DNA of 64,000 nucleotides. It comes from Poriferisodalis sp965116245. Its GTDB lineage: Bacteria > Actinomycetota > Acidimicrobiia > Acidimicrobiales > Poriferisodalaceae. The stretch spans positions 1,364,001 to 1,428,000 of the forward strand of contig OZ220497.1 in NCBI GenBank assembly GCA_965116245.1, read 5' to 3'. Within the stretch, counting starts at the first letter, position 1; each line of letters begins with the position of its first letter. The notes under the pieces are model-generated. The model did not search any database and was not told the DNA's origin. It saw only the letters and a list, made by a program, of their open reading frames with translations. Below, one piece after another: positions 24,413 to 32,926 of this stretch. The translations under genes and the position numbers were made by a program.

Positions 24413-27046
24413 ATGACTGCGAGCGACCGTGACAGCGAAAGTCTTGGGGCAGACAGGCTCGCGGGCAGCGGCCCAGAGGGAATCGGTCTAGAGGGAATAA
24501 GGGGCCTAGAGGGAATACGGGTAGTTGAGCTGGGGCAGATGGTGGCGGCACCGTGGACGGCCAAACTGCTCGCTGACCTCGGCGCCGATGTAATCAAGGT
24601 GGAGCCCCCAGACGGTGACGCCGCGCGTCTTCGTGGCCCTTTTGTCCCCGGCAAGAACGGCAGCTCTGGCAGCTCCGGTACCTACGACGCATGCGGCCTA
24701 CCCAGCAACGCCGGTCACGGCGATGTCGGTCGCAGTGGTGTCAGTCGCAGCGACGTCAGCGGTCTATTTGAGGCGATCAACACGAACAAGCGCAGTGTGC
24801 TCGCTGATCTCTCCCGTCCCGACGGCAGCGCTGTGCTTGATGAGCTTCTTGGTGAAGCGGACCTGTTCATACACGATCTCCCGCCACGTGTCGCTGCGGC
24901 GCACGACCTGGTAGCGCCGTCGCTCAGGGCGCAGTATCCGTCGCTCGTGACAACGTCAATCACGCCCTTTGGGCAGACCGGCGCTTATGCGGACTGGAAG
25001 GCGACTGAGCTGCAGGTGATTCATGGAGGCGGCTGGGGGTGGCTTACTCCCGGCTGCGTGCAGGACACCGAGTTGCCGCCTCTTAAGCCGCACGGTCACC
25101 AGGCTGCGTTTCAATCCGGCTTCGCCGCAGCAGGCGCGTCGATCGCCGCTGTAGATCGGGCGCAACGCACTGGGCACGGCGAGCACATTGACTTCGCGCA
25201 GATGTCTCACGTCGTCGGAATGCTGGAGGCAGCGTTTATCAGTTGGTCCTACAGGGGAGAGAATCCGAGCCGGCTGGGCGCTCGCCTGCTCAACCCGTGG
25301 GGGATATTTCCAGCAGGTGACGGACAGATCTTTGTGGTGTGCGTTGAGTCTGACCAGTGGGAACGGCTGAAGGATTTTATGGGCAAGCCGGAGTGGGCTG
25401 ACATGGGCATCTTCGACACCCTTGAAGACCGCTTAGAGAACGAGGACCTGCTGCGGATGTGGCTAGGTGCGTGGATCGCCGATCAGTCGGTGTCCGAGTT
25501 GTTTCATCGGGGCCAGGCTGAGCGATTGGCGTTGGCTCCGGTCAACACGGTGGCGCAGATGGCCGCCGATCCTCACCTAGCGGAACGCGGCTTTCTTGTC
25601 ACTTACGAGCATCCGGCACTGGGCGACATCACTGTTCCGGGAGCGCCGTCACGACTGACCAATCCGTGGTGGGCGATTCGTCTTCCCGCGCCTGGGCTGG
25701 GCGAGCACGATGGAGCAAGGTTCACAGATGCGGAGCGGTTGCAGCCAGAGTCGTCGGGCCCCAAGGTTGCAAGCCCAGTATCGGCAAGCCCAGTATCGGC
25801 AAGCCCAGTATCGGCAGCCCCAGCTTTGGCAGACCTAGGCAACCGCCCACTTGACGGTGTGACGGTGGCAGATTTCACCTGGGTATGGGCAGGCCCTTAC
25901 TGCACTTTGCACTTGGCGCATCTGGGAGCGACGGTCATCAAAGTGGAGTCAGCGACCCGGCCGGATTTGGGCCGTCGACTGCCGACGCACTCCGGTCGTC
26001 ACCGCTTGTCGCTTGATACCAACGGCTACTTCAACCAGTATGGCCAGGGCAAGAAGAGCATTGCGGTTGACTTGAGTACGCCAAAGGGCCGTGAGTTGGC
26101 GAAGCGCTTAGCGCTGGCGTGCGACTTGGTGGTATCCAACTACGCCACCGGCGTCATGGATGCTTGGGGCTTGGGCTACGACGCACTGGCCGCAGAGCGT
26201 CCCAATGTGATCGTAGGAGCTATCAGCGGATACGGCCACCACGGACCGTATCGGTCCTACATGGGCTATGGGCCCACTACCGGGCCGTTGTCTGGCCTCG
26301 CGTCAATGACCGGTTATCCGGGCGACGCGGCAGCGGAGTTGGGTGTGTCGCTCGGCGACCCGGCGGCAGGCATTGCCACGGCATTTGCGCTGGTAGCAGC
26401 GCTGGTGGCCCGGCGCCGCACCGGGGAAGGCCAGTTCATTGACACGTCGCTGTGGGAGGCAACCACGGCGTGTGCGTCGGAGGGCTGGATGGAGTGGGTG
26501 ATGCGGGGGGTCCAGCCTACGCCCATGGGCAATCTTGACCCATTGTGGTCGCCGCACAACCTGTATCGCTGCGCGGGAAACGACGACTGGGTTGCCATCT
26601 GCTGTGTAGACGACGCCGAATGGGGCGCGTTGGCTGGCATCGCAGCAATAGACCCGTCCGATGAGCGGTTCGCATCGGCTGCGGCGCGCAAGGCCAATGA
26701 GGACGAGCTGGACAAGCTCATCAGTGCGTGGACACGCCAGCGCGATCAGTGGGACGTCACTGAGTTGTTGCAAGCGGCTGGCGTGCCCGCGTTCCCCTCG
26801 CTCAGCGCCCGTTCGCTTGAAGTCAATCCGCACCTGGCGGAACGTGGGCTCATTGAGCGGCTGGACCATCCCGTCGTAGGTCAGATGAGTCACGTCGGTA
26901 TCCCATGGCGCCTAACCGATGGCACCAACGGCGTGCGATCCGCTGCGCCTACTCTGGGTCAGCACACACATGAGGTATTGGCTGGCGTGCTGGGCCTCAA
27001 CCCCGATGAGATCAACGCACTGGAGCAAGCTGAAGTTCTGCGTTAG
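24413..27046 (+). CDS. Double-domain CaiB/BaiF CoA-transferase
   Basis: The 877-residue protein holds two complete class III CoA-transferase domains, at about residues 30-440 and 485-877. Each starts with a characteristic strand (GIRVVELGQMVAAPW; GVTVADFTWVWAGPY) and LGADVIKVE/LGATVIKVE. At the catalytic Asp position domain 1 has Glu199 (KATEL) and domain 2 has Gly620 (GYGP), so neither carries the usual nucleophile. The linker contains a perfect 15-base repeat coding for SPVSA three times, and domain 1 carries a Gly/Ser-rich insertion at residues 80-115. A relative with the same layout is at 38501-41506. Confidence 0.88.
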   Translation: MTASDRDSESLGADRLAGSGPEGIGLEGIRGLEGIRVVELGQMVAAPWTAKLLADLGADVIKVEPPDGDAARLRGPFVPGKNGSSGSSGTYDACGLPSNAGHGDVGRSGVSRSDVSGLFEAINTNKRSVLADLSRPDGSAVLDELLGEADLFIHDLPPRVAAAHDLVAPSLRAQYPSLVTTSITPFGQTGAYADWKATELQVIHGGGWGWLTPGCVQDTELPPLKPHGHQAAFQSGFAAAGASIAAVDRAQRTGHGEHIDFAQMSHVVGMLEAAFISWSYRGENPSRLGARLLNPWGIFPAGDGQIFVVCVESDQWERLKDFMGKPEWADMGIFDTLEDRLENEDLLRMWLGAWIADQSVSELFHRGQAERLALAPVNTVAQMAADPHLAERGFLVTYEHPALGDITVPGAPSRLTNPWWAIRLPAPGLGEHDGARFTDAERLQPESSGPKVASPVSASPVSASPVSAAPALADLGNRPLDGVTVADFTWVWAGPYCTLHLAHLGATVIKVESATRPDLGRRLPTHSGRHRLSLDTNGYFNQYGQGKKSIAVDLSTPKGRELAKRLALACDLVVSNYATGVMDAWGLGYDALAAERPNVIVGAISGYGHHGPYRSYMGYGPTTGPLSGLASMTGYPGDAAAELGVSLGDPAAGIATAFALVAALVARRRTGEGQFIDTSLWEATTACASEGWMEWVMRGVQPTPMGNLDPLWSPHNLYRCAGNDDWVAICCVDDAEWGALAGIAAIDPSDERFASAAARKANEDELDKLISAWTRQRDQWDVTELLQAAGVPAFPSLSARSLEVNPHLAERGLIERLDHPVVGQMSHVGIPWRLTDGTNGVRSAAPTLGQHTHEVLAGVLGLNPDEINALEQAEVLR
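25771..25830. repeat. 15-bp tandem repeat in the CoA-transferase linker
   Basis: AAGCCCAGTATCGGC occurs three times exactly (25771, 25786, 25801), then once in degenerate form to 25830. It codes for repeated SPVSA between the two enzyme domains and keeps frame. Confidence 0.95.
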
Positions 27047-27167
27047 AGGCAGCGCTAGGACCAGCTAGCCAACTACCAGCCAGTGAACTGCTCGGCTAAT
27101 CGAGTGGACTCGAGTAGACAGACGAGGGCGGAATAACCCAAGTGGTTCAAGTGGACTTTCAAGCGGA

Positions 27168-27965
27168 TTATTGCGGCCATTCGGTTAGGGCAACAACGTC
27201 AAAAGCCGCGCCCGCTGGGTCGGCGACTGTCGCCATGCGGCCAGGACCCCAGTCATAGGCTGGCACCATCACGCCGCCGCCATTGGCCATTGCCTTTGCG
27301 CAAGCGGCATCAACGTCGCCCACTCCGAAACTAACGCGCCAGTGCGGCGGCACGCCTTCTGGCAACGGCATTGCTGCGGTGCTCGCCACCGGCTCGCCTG
27401 CGAGCGTGAATACCGTTGGCGAATCGGCCCCTTCGTGCATCTTTGACGCTTCCCAGCCGAACAGCGTGTTGTAGAAGTTCGCTGCAGCCTCGTTGTCATG
27501 CGTCGCGACCTCGGCCCAGGTGAATGCGCCCGGGGCATTGACGACCCCCGCACCAATTGCAGTGATCGGTGTCCACATCTGGAACACAGCGCCCGTCGGG
27601 TCGGCGGCGATCACCATGCGACCAGCCGCGTTTGGACCGGGCGCAGGCACGTCACTAGCCGGTCGCATGACCATTCCACCGGCTGCCGTAGCAGCTCCGG
27701 CGGAGGCGTCCACATCATCTACGGTCATATAGACACACCAGCAGGGCGGGACGCCTTCGCTGAGCATCTCAGGTGGTATGTCAAAGATGCCAGCGGCTGG
27801 TCGCCCATCAACTACTGCCATGACGTAGTTGATCTCACCGGTGGGATCGCGCTCGTATTCCCAGTCCATGACCGCTCCGTAGAAGTCAAGTGCGCCTTCG
27901 ACATCGGTCGTGGCCAAGTCAACCCAGGAAGGAGTGCCAGCTTGGTAGCTGTCTCGCAGGGACAT
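27168..27965 (-). CDS. VOC-family protein with two glyoxalase-like domains
   Basis: The protein has about 265 residues counted from ATG 27965, chosen because AGGCGG lies at the right distance; GTG 27974 and ATG 27971 are also in frame. Two vicinal-oxygen-chelate domains are present: residues 10-125 (PSWVDLATTDVEGALDFYG) and 140-262 (FTWAEVATHDNEAAANFYN). It resembles the two-domain actinobacterial proteins related to mycobacterial Cfp30B. The metal-binding residues of glyoxalase I are not clearly conserved, so an enzyme role is uncertain. Confidence 0.85.
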   Translation of the reverse strand: MSLRDSYQAGTPSWVDLATTDVEGALDFYGAVMDWEYERDPTGEINYVMAVVDGRPAAGIFDIPPEMLSEGVPPCWCVYMTVDDVDASAGAATAAGGMVMRPASDVPAPGPNAAGRMVIAADPTGAVFQMWTPITAIGAGVVNAPGAFTWAEVATHDNEAAANFYNTLFGWEASKMHEGADSPTVFTLAGEPVASTAAMPLPEGVPPHWRVSFGVGDVDAACAKAMANGGGVMVPAYDWGPGRMATVADPAGAAFDVVALTEWPQ

Positions 27966-28035
27966 GATCATCACCGCCTATTGGTCGTCTATTGGTCAGC
28001 TTCTTTGTCAACTTATCGGGTAGAAGGAGCGCCCT

Positions 28036-29097
28036 CTAGTGGCCTGGCGCGAGGGCGCGGCCCAGGGCGAGGGCGCTGAGTTCCTGGGCTTCGTGTGCCT
28101 GGCTCAACAAGCTGGTCATGCCGAAGAAGCCGTGGAACTGGCCTGGATACTCAATGAGCGTTGTGGGTACGCCAGCGTCGGCGAGCTTCTGTGCATAAGC
28201 AACGCCTTCGTCGCGCAAGGGGTCGTGCCCGGCCACGATCACGAACGCCGGTGCAACGCCGGTTGGGTCGTCTGCGGCGAGCGGCGCCGCGTATGGGTTG
28301 CTGCGCTGCTCGGGTGGGCAGTAGTGATCGTCAAACCAGATCATTGCGGATCGGGTCAGCAGGTAGCCCTCGGCATTGGCAATCATCGAATGCGTGTCGC
28401 GGTCAAAATCGGTGACGGGGTAGATCAGAAGCTGTAGCGCCAGCTTGTGGTGAGCGTCGATGGTTGCATCGCTATTCGGGGATTCGCTCGAGGCGCTGTT
28501 TGAGACTGCTCTTGACGATGCGTTTGAGATTGGGCTAGAGGCGTTGGAGGCTCCGTCTCGGCACATGAGCGCTACCGCGGCTGCCAGATTGCCGCCAGCG
28601 CTGTCGCCGCCTACCGCCACCCGTGCTGGGTCGATGCCCAACTCGGTGGCATTGTCCATGACCCAGCGGGTGGCTGCACAGCAGTCATCCGCGGCGGCCG
28701 GAAACCGATGCTCAGGAGCGAGCCGGTAGTCCACTGACACCGTCACGATGCCAGCCAACGTTGTGAGCGCTCGGCACGTGCGGTCGTGAGTCTCAATGCT
28801 GCCCACCACCCAGCCGCCGCCGTGGAAGTACACCAAACAGCCGAGCGTTCCGTTGCCGTTGGCGGCGTCGGCGGTGCTAGCGCCATCTCCCGGACGGTAG
28901 ATCCGTACTGCGATGTCGTTGTTGGCAGGGCCTTTGATTGTGCGGTTCTCCACACTGGCCACGTCCACGAACTCGCCAGCGGGTGGCATTTCTTCAAAGC
29001 CCCGGCGAGCAATCTCGTGGCCAACCTCTTCAAACGACGGTCGTCCCAGTGCGTTTAGCTGGTCAATTACGGCTGACGCTTCTGCTTCAAGGGTCAC
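28036..29097 (-). CDS. Hormone-sensitive-lipase-type esterase (alpha/beta hydrolase fold-3)
   Basis: The 353-residue protein shows the HSL-family HGGGWVVGS oxyanion motif, the nucleophile elbow GGDSAGGNLA, a DPLRDEG acid region and the catalytic His in GQFHGFFG. It should hydrolyse short acyl esters. A Ser/Asn-rich insertion of about 35 residues (ISNASSRAVSNSASSES) lies after the nucleophile, in a surface loop, and is one of many repeat-derived insertions in this window. Confidence 0.9.
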   Translation of the reverse strand: MTLEAEASAVIDQLNALGRPSFEEVGHEIARRGFEEMPPAGEFVDVASVENRTIKGPANNDIAVRIYRPGDGASTADAANGNGTLGCLVYFHGGGWVVGSIETHDRTCRALTTLAGIVTVSVDYRLAPEHRFPAAADDCCAATRWVMDNATELGIDPARVAVGGDSAGGNLAAAVALMCRDGASNASSPISNASSRAVSNSASSESPNSDATIDAHHKLALQLLIYPVTDFDRDTHSMIANAEGYLLTRSAMIWFDDHYCPPEQRSNPYAAPLAADDPTGVAPAFVIVAGHDPLRDEGVAYAQKLADAGVPTTLIEYPGQFHGFFGMTSLLSQAHEAQELSALALGRALAPGH

Positions 29098-29383
29098 GGC
29101 GCGCAGCTTAGGTCTGCGCCTGCATCGCTGCTGAGGTTGTTTCTCTGCGAATACCGCATCTTCTCTGCGAGTGCCGCATCGCTAGTTGGCGCAGTATCTG
29201 TGTTGGCGCTGTCACTCTGCTAGATTTTCGGGGGCCATATTCTGGGTGGAGACTCCGGGCTGCCTGGGTTGACCAGCTTGACCGGGTTGACTGGGGTTGA
29301 CACTGCCGGGATGAGGGCGAGCAATTCAACGACTGGTTCAACGAGACCAAGTTCAACTAGACCAAGTAGATCAGGGGGATGCT

Positions 29384-29626
29384 GTGGCCACCAAGGCTGG
29401 AGAACGTCTGGACTTTGATGGCGGCGTACAAGTCATCGTGACCAAGGGCGGCGACGCTGATGTTTCAGCGTCCGCTGGGGGCGATGGGCTGAAGGTCGGC
29501 AAGCGCTATCAAGACGAAGATTCCGGTATTGAGGTGCTTGTTACCAAGCCGGGCGCCGTGACCTTGCAGTGCAACGGCAAGGACATGGAGTTGCAGGAAC
29601 CCAAGAAAACAAAATCGGCAGACTGA
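29384..29626 (+). CDS. Small protein with two beta repeats, function unknown
   Basis: The 80-residue protein starts with GTG at 29384, five bases after TCAGGGGG. Two similar units are visible: GGVQVIVTKGGDADVSASAG and GIEVLVTKPGAVTLQCNGKD. The second unit, with GKRYQDEDSG before it, is like short actinobacterial proteins of about 60 residues with no known role. A single Cys (LQCNG) is present. The protein is not recognised beyond this. Confidence 0.65.
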   Translation: MATKAGERLDFDGGVQVIVTKGGDADVSASAGGDGLKVGKRYQDEDSGIEVLVTKPGAVTLQCNGKDMELQEPKKTKSAD

Positions 29627-29765
29627 GGCCGCGAAGCCCTGAAGCTGGCACGGGCTCGGCTGAACTAGCTGTGCCTGCTGGGCTGGCTGGTATGGGCTAG
29701 GGGGCCGAACTCGGGAGGGTGGTGGCACCCTGAGACGCATAGAGCACCTACTGCCCGGCGGTGAG

Positions 29766-30425
29766 TTGGACCGCGCTAGCGCACGTGCATTGGTTGAGTT
29801 ATGCGCTGGGGTGCGTGAAGCGCGCGAGCCAGCAGTGTTGGTGCTTCGCAGTGAGCCCGGTACCGACTTTTGTTCTGGTATCGGCTTTGACCCCATTGAA
29901 CTTCAACCTGACCCGGCGTCGGCGTTGGCAGCGGTACGAAATCCCGTGGTGTGTGCCGTCTCAGGCGGCTGCTTCGGTGCAGGGCTGGAGATAGCGTTGG
30001 CCTGCGATGTTCGTGTGTGCGATGCGAGTGCGCGGTTCGCGCTTAGCGACGTGTTGCGCGGTCGGTTGCCGTGTTGGGGCGGCACTCAGCGGTTGCCGCG
30101 AGCGGTTGGCGCCTCGCGGGCGAGTTCAATGTTGTTGCTGGGCACCGAGCTGGATGCCGTAACTGCATTGGCATGGGGACTGACGCACGCTGTTGAACCC
30201 GATCTGAATGTGGCCGTGGACCACTGGTTGGATGAGTTAGCCGCTGCAGGCCCCCTGGCCTTGGAGTTCGCCAAGGAAGCCGTCCACCGGGGCTCTGAGC
30301 TGCCGCTTGCTGACGGGTTGCGCTTGGAAGGCGATCTAAATCACCAGCTCGCGGCCACAGAAGATCGCGCCGAGGGCCTTGCCGCGTTCTTTGACAAACG
30401 TCCGCCGGACTTTTGCGGCCGTTGA
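29766..30425 (+). CDS. Crotonase-family protein, short N-terminus
   Basis: The 219-residue protein lacks the usual first strand; the in-frame codons back to about 29700 (GGTLRRIEHLLPGGELDRAS) look coding, but no good start codon was found. FCSGIGFDP and GGCFGAGLEIALACDVRV match the two oxyanion-hole regions. The first catalytic Glu is kept (GAGLE), while the second is Asp (ALSDVLRG). It probably acts on an enoyl-CoA or related thioester. It opens a three-gene cluster with a CoA-transferase-like gene and a second crotonase. Confidence 0.75.
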   Translation: MDRASARALVELCAGVREAREPAVLVLRSEPGTDFCSGIGFDPIELQPDPASALAAVRNPVVCAVSGGCFGAGLEIALACDVRVCDASARFALSDVLRGRLPCWGGTQRLPRAVGASRASSMLLLGTELDAVTALAWGLTHAVEPDLNVAVDHWLDELAAAGPLALEFAKEAVHRGSELPLADGLRLEGDLNHQLAATEDRAEGLAAFFDKRPPDFCGR

Positions 30426-30473
30426 TGTGCGAAGACCGATTTGCTTGGGTTGATGCGCTGAGGTTGATGTGCG

Positions 30474-31883
30474 GTGGCTGATGTGCGTGGTTGGTTGCCG
30501 CCGGGGTTGTTCACCTACGGTGCTGAGTTGGCTGCCGAGGTGGACAGGCGACTAGGCGCAACCGGCGCAGTTGGAACCAGAGTAGGAATTGTGGGCGATG
30601 CTGCCCGCTGGCTGGAAATGCCCAGGCGGCTAGGTCTGGTAGCGCTCGCTGACACACCCGACCAGCCCGTTCTATGGGGCGATGGCGCTTTGTGTGTGGA
30701 TCTCGGCCCCGATGACCATGAGACCTGGCAGCGCTTCGCGGCCTTGTATGGTCACGAGCCTGGCGACGAAACTGGCAAGAAGCCTGGCAATCAGCCAAGC
30801 AAAACGACTGCCGGAACGACGAATGCGGAAACAGCGGGCGACGGGCCAGGAAAGTCGCTCAGAAGAACAGCGGGCTACGGGTCCGGCAACGAGCCGGGTG
30901 ACAGGACCCGTAACGAGTGGGACCGCCAGGCGGGTCTTGAGTCTTGCCCTGAGGCTGTAGCAGTTGCGGCACAAGAATGGCGTCTTGCGGTTACGCCTTA
31001 CCGCAAACTATGCCGATATACCTCCCGAGAGCCGTACCGAGAGCCATACCGAGAGCCAAATGTGGAGCCATATAGGCAGCTCGACCGGGAATCGCCTGCT
31101 CTGTCTGCTCTGCACGTGCAGCCTGAGCCATATGCGCAACACGGGTCTTGCGCGTTGCCTGCGACGTCTAACTCTGCACTGGGTGGCAACAGCTCCGATG
31201 GCGTCGCCTCGGTCAGTGTGGCTTCTGACAGCACCGCTACTGACAGCGTCAGCTCGGTTGATGGTTTGCAGATACTGGATATGACCTCAATGTGGGCCGG
31301 ACCGCTGTGTACTGAGCTGCTGGGTCGAGCGGGCGCCTGCGTGCGCAAGGTCAGTTCTGCTGCGCGACCCGACGGCCTTGCGGATACGCCCATGTTCGCC
31401 GAACTGAATGCACACAAGATCGCTGTGAAACTAGACCCGCGGCAACCGCTCGGTCGGCGATGCCTTGATGAGCTGCTAGCGACAACCGACCTTCTGGTCA
31501 CCTCGCTCTCACCGCGGGCTCTCGCAAATCTAGAGCTATTGCCCTCGCAGCTTGCGGCCCTTCACCCGCACTTATGCACTCTGGCCATAACTGCCTTTGA
31601 GCCTGACTCGCCTGAGCGCGACTGGATCGCTTACGGCACAGGTGTGCATGCTGCGTCAGGATTGGGCTGGTTGGGCGACCATCCGCAAGCCCCCGCCTAT
31701 TCATATCCAGACCCGCTAGCCGGACTGTTGGCGGCTCGTGTCGCTGCTGACCAACTAGCAGGCGTGGCACAGCAGCACGAGAGCGTGTCTCTAGCGGGCG
31801 CTATCGCGCCGCTTGTCGCCCGAGCAGCGCGCGGCAGCGCTACTGCTGCTACTACTGCGCCAGCAGGCAGCCGCCGTGACTGA
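30474..31883 (+). CDS. Divergent CoA-transferase-like protein with a long hydrophilic insertion
   Basis: Of 469 residues, 265-440 match the N-terminal domain of class III CoA-transferases: LQILDMTSMWAGPLCTELLG, then VRKVSS where VIKVE is usual, and LDELLATTDLLVTSLSPRAL. At the catalytic Asp position the sequence is IAYGTGVHA, so the nucleophile is missing. Residues 1-100 (VRGWLPPGLFTYGAELAAEV) are a separate domain. Residues 100-262 are hydrophilic and repetitive (REPYREPYREP), produced by tandem repeats. It may be a non-catalytic partner. It ends inside the next gene (GTGACTGA, 31876-31883), so the two are coupled. Confidence 0.6.
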   Translation: MADVRGWLPPGLFTYGAELAAEVDRRLGATGAVGTRVGIVGDAARWLEMPRRLGLVALADTPDQPVLWGDGALCVDLGPDDHETWQRFAALYGHEPGDETGKKPGNQPSKTTAGTTNAETAGDGPGKSLRRTAGYGSGNEPGDRTRNEWDRQAGLESCPEAVAVAAQEWRLAVTPYRKLCRYTSREPYREPYREPNVEPYRQLDRESPALSALHVQPEPYAQHGSCALPATSNSALGGNSSDGVASVSVASDSTATDSVSSVDGLQILDMTSMWAGPLCTELLGRAGACVRKVSSAARPDGLADTPMFAELNAHKIAVKLDPRQPLGRRCLDELLATTDLLVTSLSPRALANLELLPSQLAALHPHLCTLAITAFEPDSPERDWIAYGTGVHAASGLGWLGDHPQAPAYSYPDPLAGLLAARVAADQLAGVAQQHESVSLAGAIAPLVARAARGSATAATTAPAGSRRD

Positions 31884-32604
31884 ACGAGTGCGGTTGGCTA
31901 TCGGTGGTGATGGCATCGCCACGATCACGCTTTGCCACCCGCCCCTCAACATCTACGACCTGGCAATGCGCGATGGGCTGATCGAAGCACTGACAGCAGT
32001 GCGGGATGCGCCGCATGTTCGCTGCGTGGTGATCGCGGCCGAAGGCGAGCACTTCAGCGCTGGTGCAGACCTGACTGAGTTCGGCACGGCGGAGTCGATC
32101 TTGGATGCACGGCGAATCCGCTGGGATCGTGACCCGTGGCTGACGCTCGTGAACTTGCCGTCGCCGACGCTTTGCGTCTTGCATGGATATGCGCTCGGCT
32201 CGGGGATGGAGATTTCGCTGCTGTGCGATCTACGTGTTGCCAGTGACGATGCGGTTCTGGGCTTGCCCGAAGTCAAGCTAGGCATGCTGCCCGCTGCCGG
32301 TGGCACGCAGAGCCTCACAGCAGCGATAGGGCCGACAGCCGCGTTGCCGTTGGTGCTGAGCGGACGCAGCATTAGCGCCGCCGAGGCGCTTCGCCTGGGC
32401 ATTATCAGCGAAGTGATGCCCCGCGAAGATCTTCACTGTCGTGCGGCCGTTCTAGCCGCTCGGCTAGCGCAGATTGATAAACCCGTCGCGCGGGCTCTGC
32501 GCCGGTGCCTATGCGCCGCGAACGATCTGCCCTTGAGAGACGGTCTGTTGGTGGAGCAGCGCTGTGCCCAACTGTTGCATCGCGTACCTGCGCCAAACAT
32601 CTAG
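31876..32604 (+). CDS. Enoyl-CoA hydratase/isomerase (crotonase) family protein
   Basis: The start is GTG 31876, overlapping the upstream stop by eight bases; the longer frame from 31813 is only a Leu/Ala run. The 242-residue protein has GEHFSAGADLTEF and HGYALGSGMEISLLCDLRV for the oxyanion hole, and both catalytic Glu residues (GSGMEI and GLPEVKLGMLP). Unlike its two relatives at 22231 and 29766 it therefore looks like a fully equipped hydratase. It is the last gene of the crotonase/CoA-transferase/crotonase cluster. Confidence 0.88.
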   Translation: MTERVRLAIGGDGIATITLCHPPLNIYDLAMRDGLIEALTAVRDAPHVRCVVIAAEGEHFSAGADLTEFGTAESILDARRIRWDRDPWLTLVNLPSPTLCVLHGYALGSGMEISLLCDLRVASDDAVLGLPEVKLGMLPAAGGTQSLTAAIGPTAALPLVLSGRSISAAEALRLGIISEVMPREDLHCRAAVLAARLAQIDKPVARALRRCLCAANDLPLRDGLLVEQRCAQLLHRVPAPNI

Positions 32605-32926
32605 CCGATTCAGTCCGATACCCGGTGAATGCAATGCCAGTTGAACGCAAAATCCGGTTGACCCACTGGGCTGGCGGCAACCAGGCCAGAGCCTGGTGCC
32701 AATCAACTAGCCGTTGCAATCCAATCCCCGGTACCCCCGCACCAGAACCGCTGACAGGCTAGGGAGTAGTAGGCGCGGTGCCTTGTTTGTTTGTTCACGA
32801 GCAACTAGCAGACAGTGATAGGTGCTTGTCTCAGGTTGTCTTGAGGTGTCGTGCGTTGGCGCTGGACCCGCGAGTTCAAGACTGAGCTGCGATTGGTGAG
32901 CTCGTTGCGTCCCGCCGCCCCGACCG
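32605..32926. other. Intergenic stretch between convergent genes
   Basis: No gene is seen. A small hairpin, ACCAGGC (32680-32686) and GCCTGGT (32691-32697) with loop CAGA, could be a terminator for either neighbour. The end of the stretch holds GTCTTTGTCGCCC/GTCTCTGTCGCCC repeats that continue into the 3' end of the DUF222 gene. Confidence 0.45.
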
